From Halarcobacter sp. (GTDB lineage Bacteria > Campylobacterota > Campylobacteria > Campylobacterales > Arcobacteraceae): a stretch of DNA of 43,782 nucleotides. The stretch is taken from contig JAQYVX010000014.1 of the NCBI GenBank assembly GCA_030145305.1, forward strand, positions 1 through 43,782. Direction: 5' to 3'. Positions 34,104 to 40,891 of the stretch are shown here, one piece after another. Under the pieces are notes generated by a model, which had not been told where the DNA came from, made no database searches, and saw only the letters and a program-made list of their open reading frames with translations. A program made the position numbers and the translations under genes. How positions within the stretch are numbered: position 1 is the stretch's first letter; each line of letters starts with the position of its first letter.

Positions 34104-36266
34104 TTGCAAGATATAAACGAGACAGAAAGAAACCTTAATAGCTTAAAAGATAGAAGAACAGTAGACACCTTATTAGAGTGTCTACTTTTTCTAGCTAAGT
34201 TTCACAAAAGAGAAACGTCTGCTGAATCTTTAAAATTTAATTTACCTATTCATAATAAATCTTTCGATGTAGATATGTTTGTCCAATCTGCAAATAGAAT
34301 AGGATTAGTAAGTAAAATAGTAGAAAGAAAAATTAAAAAACTTACTAAATTAGCTTTACCCGCAGTTTTAGTTTTGGAAAAAAATAGATCTTGCATATTA
34401 TTAGATTATGATGAAGAAGAAAATTTAGCAAAAGTAATAATGCCAGGTCTTAGTTCAGGAGAAACTGTTTTAACTCTTGATAAATTGAATTCAGAATATA
34501 CAGGTGAATTAATTATTATAAGACCTGAATTTGATTTTAATAATAGAGTTGAAAAAGAAATTTTACTTGAAAACTCAAAAGAATGGTTTTGGGGAACACT
34601 TTTTAAAAATAAAGGGATTTATAAGCAAGTTATAATTGTTTCACTTTTTATAAATCTTTTTATATTAGCAACTCCTTTATTTACAATGAATGTATATGAT
34701 AGAGTACTTCCAAATAATGCAATTGAAACTATGTGGGCACTTTTTATAGGTATTTCTTTTGTAATGGTTTTTGATTTCATATTAAAAATATTAAGATCAT
34801 ATTTTCTAGGAATTGCAAGTAAAAGAACAGACACAATTATTTCAAATAGAATATTTAATCATGTATTAAATATAAAAATTGATTCTAAACCAGCTTCTAC
34901 TGGTCAATTTGTAAGTAGATTACAATCTTTTGAAAGTGTAAGAGAGTTTTTTACAAGTGCTACGGTTGCTGCATTTGTTGATTTTCCTTTTGTTATTATT
35001 TTTATTGCAATAATTTTTTATATTGGTGGCCCTTTAGCTTATATTACAATAGCGACAGTATTCTTATCTATTATGATTTCATGGTATATGCAAAGACCAC
35101 TCAAAGCGCTTATTGAAAAGTCAGTAAAAGAAGAACAAATAAAACACACAACATTAATAGAAACTGTTACAGGTTTAGAGATTATAAAAAGTGTAAGAGC
35201 TCAAAATAGAATGAGAACAAATTGGGATCAATCTGTTAATAAAACTGTATATTATGCAGATAAAGGTCATTTTTTATCTCAAAGTATTACTTATTTTACT
35301 ACTTTTATATCTCAGTTTTCAAATATAGCTATTGTTGCTGGTGGAGTATATTTAGCTAGTGAAGGCGAAATAACAATGGGTGCGATTATTGCTTCTATGA
35401 TATTAAATGGAAGAGTAATAGCTCCTGTTTCTCAGCTTGTAGGATTGATTATTAAATTTGATAAAACAATGTTATCATTAAATAATCTTGATGAAGTTAT
35501 GAAAATGCCAGTTGAAAAAGAGAATAAAACATATATAAATAGACCTGATTTAAGAGGTAAAATAGAATTAAAAGATGTAGTATTTGCATATAAAGATCAA
35601 AATCATCAAACTATAAAAAATCTAAATCTTACTATAAACGAAGGTGAACGAGTTGCAATTCTAGGAAAAATTGGCTCAGGAAAATCAACACTTTTAAAAC
35701 TTATTTTAAATTTATATGAACCAAAAAGTGGTTCAATTTTAATTGATGGACTTGATACTAGACAAATTGATCCAATTGATTTAAGACGGGCAATTGGTTG
35801 TGTTCCTCAAGAACCATTTTTATTTATGGGAACGATAAAAGATAATATTACAATTGGAGAGCAGTATATTTCTGATGAAGAGTTATTAAAAGTTTCAAAA
35901 ATAGCAGGACTTGATGAATTTTTAGGTAAACATGAAGCAGGTTTTGATTTAATGGTAGGAGAAAGAGGGGAAGGATTAAGTGGAGGAGAAAGACAATCAG
36001 TAACACTAGCTAGGGCACTTATCTCAAATCCAAATATTATGATGCTTGATGAACCAACAAATGCAATGGATAGACAAACTGAAAAAGCATTTATTAATAA
36101 GATAGAAAAAATCATAGATAATAAAACTTTAATAATTGTTACTCATAAAACTTCATTACTACAACTAGTTGATAGAGTCATTGTAATAGAAAATGGTGAA
36201 GTATCTTTTGATGGACCAAAAGAAGAAGTATTTAAATCCAATATAGGTGGCAAAAATGGAAAATAA
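34104..36266 (+). CDS. LapB-type type I secretion ABC transporter
   Basis: This 720-residue inner-membrane exporter starts at TTG with AAGAGG six bases ahead. The N-terminal region (about 15–150) is a C39-peptidase-like fold (TVDTLLECLLFLAKFHKRETSAESL) without the catalytic Cys-Gly/His pattern, so it is a docking domain, not a protease. The membrane domain spans about 165–440. The nucleotide-binding domain has Walker A GKIGSGKS (521–528), signature LSGGERQ, Walker B NIMMLDEPTNAMD and an H-loop TH. Non-cleaving exporters of this type (LapB, HlyB-like) secrete RTX proteins and giant adhesins with C-terminal signals. The substrate is probably the adhesin at 40892. It follows the TolC gene by 19 bases and overlaps the adaptor gene. 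Confidence 0.92.
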   Translation: MQDINETERNLNSLKDRRTVDTLLECLLFLAKFHKRETSAESLKFNLPIHNKSFDVDMFVQSANRIGLVSKIVERKIKKLTKLALPAVLVLEKNRSCILLDYDEEENLAKVIMPGLSSGETVLTLDKLNSEYTGELIIIRPEFDFNNRVEKEILLENSKEWFWGTLFKNKGIYKQVIIVSLFINLFILATPLFTMNVYDRVLPNNAIETMWALFIGISFVMVFDFILKILRSYFLGIASKRTDTIISNRIFNHVLNIKIDSKPASTGQFVSRLQSFESVREFFTSATVAAFVDFPFVIIFIAIIFYIGGPLAYITIATVFLSIMISWYMQRPLKALIEKSVKEEQIKHTTLIETVTGLEIIKSVRAQNRMRTNWDQSVNKTVYYADKGHFLSQSITYFTTFISQFSNIAIVAGGVYLASEGEITMGAIIASMILNGRVIAPVSQLVGLIIKFDKTMLSLNNLDEVMKMPVEKENKTYINRPDLRGKIELKDVVFAYKDQNHQTIKNLNLTINEGERVAILGKIGSGKSTLLKLILNLYEPKSGSILIDGLDTRQIDPIDLRRAIGCVPQEPFLFMGTIKDNITIGEQYISDEELLKVSKIAGLDEFLGKHEAGFDLMVGERGEGLSGGERQSVTLARALISNPNIMMLDEPTNAMDRQTEKAFINKIEKIIDNKTLIIVTHKTSLLQLVDRVIVIENGEVSFDGPKEEVFKSNIGGKNGK

Positions 36267-37749
36267 AAACCAAATACCACAAAATATTGAAGAGAATAAT
36301 ATTACAAAGGATAACTTTGATAATAATGCTTCTTATAAAGATGCTTCAGAGAAATTAAAAAATAAGAAGAAAATAGGTTGGTTTGGAAGATTATATGGAC
36401 TTTCAGATGAAGAAGACGAAGATTTAGATTTTGTATATTCTAGTTATTCTAATGCAAATGAACAACCAACTAGAATGTCAAATGTTATTTTTATATTTAT
36501 ATCATTATTCTTTGTAGGTGCTATAACTTGGTCTGCTTTAGCTGAGGTTGATGAATTAGCACGTGGAAATGGAAAAGTAATTCCTACTGATAAAATTCAA
36601 AGAATTCAATCTTTAGATGGTGGAATTATTTCAGAAATTTTTATTAAAGAAGGGCAAATTATAAAAAAAGGTTCTTCTTTGATGAAAATTGATACAACAA
36701 GATTTCAAGCAACATTAGAAGAGAGTAAACAAGAGTATCTTAGTTTACTTGCTGTTAAAACAAGACTTGAAGTAGAGTCAAAAATTGATGTAAAAGAACA
36801 ATTACCTAATATTGTTTTTCCAAAAGAAATTTTGGAAGATGAATCAAGATATGACAAGCTAGAAAAAAGCCTACTTGTAAATAGATATAAAGAATTAAAA
36901 TCATCAGTTAGGGTTTTAGAAACACAATTAGGTCAAAAAAGACAAGAGTTAAGAGAAATAAAAAATTCAATTAAAAACCTAAAAAAGAGTTTTTCTCTTA
37001 TAAAAGAACAGCGTGTTCAAATTCAAAAACTTGCACGTAGAGGTGTTAAATCAAAATTTGATTTATTGAGTATTGAGAGAGAATATACAAATGTAAGTGG
37101 AGATTTAGAGGCAGCACTTTTATCAGTAAGACGATCAGAACTAGCTATCTCAGAAGCTAAGAATAGAATCTCTGAGAAACTAAATGCCTTTAGAGCAGAA
37201 GCTTCTGATTTATTGCAGAAAACTGCAAGTTTAGTTAATAAGTTTGAAGCTAAGCTAGTTGGAGATGAAGATAGAGTTGCCAAAACAACTATAGTTTCTC
37301 CTGTTGATGGGATTGTTAAACAACTTAACTTTAATACAATAGGTGGTGTAGTTCAATCGGGTATGGATTTAGTTGAAATTGTTCCTGTTAGTGAGATATT
37401 ACTAGTAGAAGCAAAAATTGATCCCAAAGATATTGCCTTTATTAATCCAAGCCAGAAAGCAATTGTAAAAATCACAGCATATGATTTCTCAATCTATGGT
37501 GGACTAGATGGTAAAATTGTTGAAATATCAGCAGATAGTATTATCGATAAAGAATCTAAGGAGGGAAAGAGTTATTATAGAGTTATTGTTAAAACAGAGA
37601 AGAATTACTTAGAAAGAAATGGAAATAAACTTCCAATTATCCCAGGAATGGTAGCAAGTGTTGATATTATAACTGGGAAAAAGACAATATTAGATTTTAT
37701 TTTAAAACCTATATTGAAAGTTAAACAAAATTCATTACATGAAAGATAA
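36256..37749 (+). CDS. HlyD/LapC-type membrane fusion protein
   Basis: This 497-residue adaptor bridges the ABC exporter and the TolC-like channel. A cytoplasmic head rich in charged residues (about 1–75, including SDEEDEDLDFVYSSYSNANE) precedes one membrane segment (about 76–96, NVIFIFISLFFVGAITWSALA). The periplasmic part has a lipoyl half-motif (NGKVIPTDKIQRIQSLDGGI, IKEGQIIKKGSSLMKID), a long coiled coil (about 150–340) and the returning lipoyl half with beta-barrel (TTIVSPVDGIVKQLNFNTIGGVV, SAD, IPGMVASVDIITGKKTILDF). The ATG at 36256 is favoured over the GTG at 36247 because AGGTGG at 36245–36250 is at the right distance. It overlaps the transporter gene by 11 bases. The acidic cytoplasmic head is long for the family. 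Confidence 0.92.
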   Translation: MENKNQIPQNIEENNITKDNFDNNASYKDASEKLKNKKKIGWFGRLYGLSDEEDEDLDFVYSSYSNANEQPTRMSNVIFIFISLFFVGAITWSALAEVDELARGNGKVIPTDKIQRIQSLDGGIISEIFIKEGQIIKKGSSLMKIDTTRFQATLEESKQEYLSLLAVKTRLEVESKIDVKEQLPNIVFPKEILEDESRYDKLEKSLLVNRYKELKSSVRVLETQLGQKRQELREIKNSIKNLKKSFSLIKEQRVQIQKLARRGVKSKFDLLSIEREYTNVSGDLEAALLSVRRSELAISEAKNRISEKLNAFRAEASDLLQKTASLVNKFEAKLVGDEDRVAKTTIVSPVDGIVKQLNFNTIGGVVQSGMDLVEIVPVSEILLVEAKIDPKDIAFINPSQKAIVKITAYDFSIYGGLDGKIVEISADSIIDKESKEGKSYYRVIVKTEKNYLERNGNKLPIIPGMVASVDIITGKKTILDFILKPILKVKQNSLHER

Positions 37750-37768
37750 ATTAAAAAGGGAGACAAAA

Positions 37769-39112
37769 ATGAAAAAATATTTATTAGGATTAAGCGTTGC
37801 GGCACTAATCATTTTTACAGGTTGTACAGCTAAAAATGAAAATGCTATGAGCAACAAAGAAAATATGGCAAAAGGTAATACGATTACAGGTTTAAGTCAT
37901 AAGGATCTTTTAGCTGAGTCAACAATTCATGATGCTGTTAGAGTAAATGATTTGAAATTAGTTAAGTTCTTTATTGATGAAAAAATTGATTTAAATGAAA
38001 AAGATAGATTTGGTTACACTCCATTGCATTTAGCATCTAGATTTAATCACTTTGATGCAGCAGAAATTTTAATAGAAAATGGAGCAGGGGTAAATAGTGT
38101 TGATAAATATGGTGATACACCATTAATTGATTCAACAAGAAATGGTTATACAAATATGTCAAAATTGTTAATTTGTAATGGTGCTGCTAGAGATGTATTA
38201 GATAAATATGATATGTCACCTTTACATTATGCTTCAAAAACAAATGATGTTAAAATTGCACAACTTTTAAGAGCTGAAAATGTTGAAGCAGAGTGTACTA
38301 AAAAAGTTATGGCTGAAGCAGCAGTACCAGCAGAGCAATTTTATAATTTAATTACGATTGATGATTATAAAGTTATTAATGATAATACACCTCGAATTTG
38401 TGGGGATGTTCTTGATTCAGATGTTCAAAAAGTTCAATTATCATTTGATGGTGGAAAATCTGTAATAGATGCTAATATTGATGGCAATAGATGGTGTGCA
38501 GATGTAGAAGAAAAATTAGCAAATGGAGATTATACTGCTTCAGCAATGGCAATTAATTCTGCTAATCAAAGAGGAAAAGCTGAAGATGATTTAACTATTC
38601 ATGTATTAAATGATTTATATAATGCATTAAATAATGAATTTGGACCAGATTTTGCTGATTGGAATGCTGAGTTAGATGAAGATACTTTGACATTTAGATT
38701 TAAGAATCCAGCACTTATGTTTGCACGAGGTAGTAGTAAAATTAGAACTGGATATAAAGAGATTTTAAAAAGTTTCTTTCCAAGATATATAAATATCTTA
38801 AAAGATTATGAGTCTGAAATAGTAAGTGTAAATGTTGAAGGACATACTTCTTCAAGATATAGAACTGCTCCAACTCCTGAAGCAAAATTTGAGAAAAATA
38901 GAGTTTTATCACAAAAAAGAGCTGAAACTGTGTTAGGTTATATGTCTAATATTATTGATCCAGCTGTTTTAGATAATAAAACATTTATCAAAGAAGCTTT
39001 TGTTCCAGAAGGAAAATCTTCTACTTCGTTAGTTCTTAATGAAGACGGTTCTGAAAATGTTGAATTATCAAGAAGAGTAGAGTTTAGAATAGAAACAAAT
39101 CCAAATAAATAA
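37769..39112 (+). CDS. Ankyrin-repeat/OmpA-like lipoprotein in the adhesin operon
   Basis: The ATG at 37769 is chosen because AGGGAG is about six bases upstream and it starts directly at a lipoprotein signal (MKKYLLGLSVAALIIFTGC, lipid on Cys19). Residues about 45–175 hold about four ankyrin repeats (FGYTPLHLASRFNHFDAAEILIENGA is the clearest). About 190–290 is probably one immunoglobulin-like beta domain (TPRICGDVLDSDVQKVQLSFDGG). The C-terminal ~150 residues form an OmpA-like peptidoglycan-binding domain (FARGSSKIRTGYKEIL, VNVEGHTSS, LSQKRAETVLGYM, SRRVEFRIE). The protein would be lipid-anchored and attached to the cell wall, with ankyrin and Ig-like modules free for protein contacts. I know no characterised protein with this combination. 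Its place between adaptor and adhesin genes suggests a role in assembling or holding the adhesin machine. Confidence 0.85.
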   Translation: MKKYLLGLSVAALIIFTGCTAKNENAMSNKENMAKGNTITGLSHKDLLAESTIHDAVRVNDLKLVKFFIDEKIDLNEKDRFGYTPLHLASRFNHFDAAEILIENGAGVNSVDKYGDTPLIDSTRNGYTNMSKLLICNGAARDVLDKYDMSPLHYASKTNDVKIAQLLRAENVEAECTKKVMAEAAVPAEQFYNLITIDDYKVINDNTPRICGDVLDSDVQKVQLSFDGGKSVIDANIDGNRWCADVEEKLANGDYTASAMAINSANQRGKAEDDLTIHVLNDLYNALNNEFGPDFADWNAELDEDTLTFRFKNPALMFARGSSKIRTGYKEILKSFFPRYINILKDYESEIVSVNVEGHTSSRYRTAPTPEAKFEKNRVLSQKRAETVLGYMSNIIDPAVLDNKTFIKEAFVPEGKSSTSLVLNEDGSENVELSRRVEFRIETNPNK

Positions 39113-39120
39113 GGATGAAT

Positions 39121-39882
39121 ATGATGTTCAAAAAAGTTTTAATAACTACTTTCTTAGCAGTGTTATTTTTTTGTGGTTGTTCAACTAAAGAAGAAGTAAC
39201 AATTGTTAATGAAAAGGGTAAATATGGGGCTTTAGCAAATAATAACGAAGTTATAATTAAGCCTATATATGATGAGTTATCTACTTTTGATGATAGAAAA
39301 AATAAAAACATTAAAACAGATCACCCTCATGTACTTAATTTACATTGGCTTCATAATTATTATGGTGATGATTACGCAATAGTAGAGTATAAAGGAAAGT
39401 ATGGAGTTGTGAATAAAAACAATGAAATGCTTGTAAAACCAATTTATGATTCTGTTACGAAATTATTTAATGGCTTTTCTATAATTAAACTTGACGGAAA
39501 GTTTGGTTATTTAAATGACAAATTCGAAGTAGTTCAGAAACCAATCTTTAGAAGTGTTAGAGAATTTTTAGGTAATGTAGCTTTTGTTCAATCTAATGCA
39601 AATGGAAAATGGGGTTGTATCACGAAAGAGATGGATCTAAAAATAAATGATGAGTATGATGAAATCTATAACCTTCATAATGGTTTTGCAAGAACTGTTA
39701 AAGATGGAAAATGGGGATATATCAACGATACTTGTAAAGTTGTAGTTGAGCCTAGATATGAGTATGCATATGATTTTTCAAAAGGCTATGCAAAAGTTGT
39801 TGCTAATGCGCAGGTTGCATATATCAACGAAAAAGGTGAAAAGATTACTAATCCAATCTTTACACATGGAGAAAATTTTTAA
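39121..39882 (+). CDS. WG-repeat lipoprotein in the adhesin operon
   Basis: Taking the ATG at 39121, AAGGA (39111–39115) lies five bases upstream; the ATG at 39115 would overlap that site. The signal peptide ends in a lipobox (MMFKKVLITTFLAVLFFCGC, lipid on Cys20). The mature part has five or so WG-type repeats built around GKYG, NNEVIIKPIYDEL, GKYGVVNKNNEMLVKPIYD, GKFGYLNDKFEVVQKPIF, GKWGCI and GKWGYINDTCKVVVEPRYE, forming an all-beta protein-binding array. Its function is unknown; WG-repeat proteins are widespread and mostly uncharacterised. The gene follows the ankyrin lipoprotein by eight bases and is probably in the same transcript. A hairpin overlaps its stop codon. Confidence 0.85.
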   Translation: MMFKKVLITTFLAVLFFCGCSTKEEVTIVNEKGKYGALANNNEVIIKPIYDELSTFDDRKNKNIKTDHPHVLNLHWLHNYYGDDYAIVEYKGKYGVVNKNNEMLVKPIYDSVTKLFNGFSIIKLDGKFGYLNDKFEVVQKPIFRSVREFLGNVAFVQSNANGKWGCITKEMDLKINDEYDEIYNLHNGFARTVKDGKWGYINDTCKVVVEPRYEYAYDFSKGYAKVVANAQVAYINEKGEKITNPIFTHGENF

Positions 39883-39910
39883 TTTATGGTGGGTCTCCCT
39901 ACCATAAATT
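39881..39910 (+). promoter_or_regulatory. Strong hairpin overlapping the stop of the WG-repeat gene
   Basis: The outer arms AATTTATGGT and ACCATAAATT pair perfectly for ten bases, and inside them GGG and CCC pair around TCT with one bulged T. There is no continuous T-run afterwards, so it is either a weak terminator, an attenuator or an mRNA-stabilising structure at the end of the secretion operon. Confidence 0.6.
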
Positions 39911-39927
39911 GATTTAATTGATTTATT

Positions 39928-40728
39928 ATGAGACAAACTAAATTAGATGATTTTCTAGAATTAGAGGAACAAAATAAAGAATTAGAAAAGCTTGTCGCTG
40001 TCGAAGTTGAAAAAAATAGGCAGAAAGATAAGATAATGTTTCAACAAAATAAAATGGCTTCAATGGGTGAAATGTTAAATAACATTGCACATCAATGGAG
40101 GCAACCTTTGATGGAACTTTCATCTTTATTTATCCCAATTCAAGCAAAACTTGATTTTGACTTAGAACTTGATAAAAAAGAGTTAAAAGAGTCTATTCTA
40201 AAATTAAATGACATAACAAAATATATGTCAAATACAATAGAGGATTTTAGAGACTTTTTCGCAACTAATAAAGAAAAAGAAAAGTTCAAATTGTCAGAAC
40301 AAATTAATGCTTCCCTTAATATTATAAGTTCAAGTTTAAAAGCAAATGATATTATGCTTGAAATTATAATTAAAAAAAATCCAACACTTAATGGATATAA
40401 AAATGAGTATACTCAAGTACTTATAAATATAATAAATAATGCAAAAGATATTTTAATTCAAAGAAAAATTAAAGAGCCTAAAATCAAAATAATTGTTTCT
40501 GAAACAAAAAAAGATGTTCTTATCTCTATTGAAGATAATGCAGGTGGCGTAAAAGTTGATCCTATTGAAAATATTTTTAAACCTTTTTTTACCTATGAAA
40601 AAATTGGTGGAACAGGAATTGGTTTATTTATGTCAAAACTTATAATTGAAAATAATATGAATGGCATGATTTTACTTGAAAATACAAAAGATGGTGCACT
40701 TTTTAAAATAATCACTCCTAAAACCTAG
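39928..40728 (+). CDS. Sensorless soluble histidine kinase next to the adhesin gene
   Basis: This 266-residue kinase has no membrane segment and no recognised sensor domain. It starts with a coiled coil (LDDFLELEEQNKELEKLVAVEVEKNRQKDK), followed by the phosphoacceptor helix NNIAHQWRQPL (His55), an N box VLINIINNAKDILI, and a G box GTGIGLFMSKLII. The catalytic domain appears complete. It resembles the C-terminal part of the kinases at 21402 and 28752. No response regulator is adjacent. The start ATG has no clear Shine–Dalgarno sequence, and a hairpin ends 18 bases ahead, so translation or transcription may be low or conditional. A role in controlling adhesin export or expression is a positional inference. 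Confidence 0.85.
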   Translation: MRQTKLDDFLELEEQNKELEKLVAVEVEKNRQKDKIMFQQNKMASMGEMLNNIAHQWRQPLMELSSLFIPIQAKLDFDLELDKKELKESILKLNDITKYMSNTIEDFRDFFATNKEKEKFKLSEQINASLNIISSSLKANDIMLEIIIKKNPTLNGYKNEYTQVLINIINNAKDILIQRKIKEPKIKIIVSETKKDVLISIEDNAGGVKVDPIENIFKPFFTYEKIGGTGIGLFMSKLIIENNMNGMILLENTKDGALFKIITPKT

Positions 40729-40851
40729 ATTTTTTTCTTTTTTATTCACCTATTACACCTTTATAAAATACCACAAAATAGACTATTTTTTAGATTTAGA
40801 TAATGAGTTATTAAATTTTTATATGGAGACTTATTAGAGACTTTTTTTTTA

Positions 40852-40857
40852 TATAAT
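40852..40857 (+). promoter_or_regulatory. Candidate promoter of the adhesin gene
   Basis: TATAAT at 40852–40857 follows a nine-base T-run, the usual form of vegetative promoters in Campylobacterota, 35 bases before the adhesin start. It suggests that the adhesin has its own promoter in the 163-base gap after the kinase gene. Confidence 0.45.
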
Positions 40858-40891
40858 AAGGTATAAAATAAAAGAATCAAAGGATATAGTC

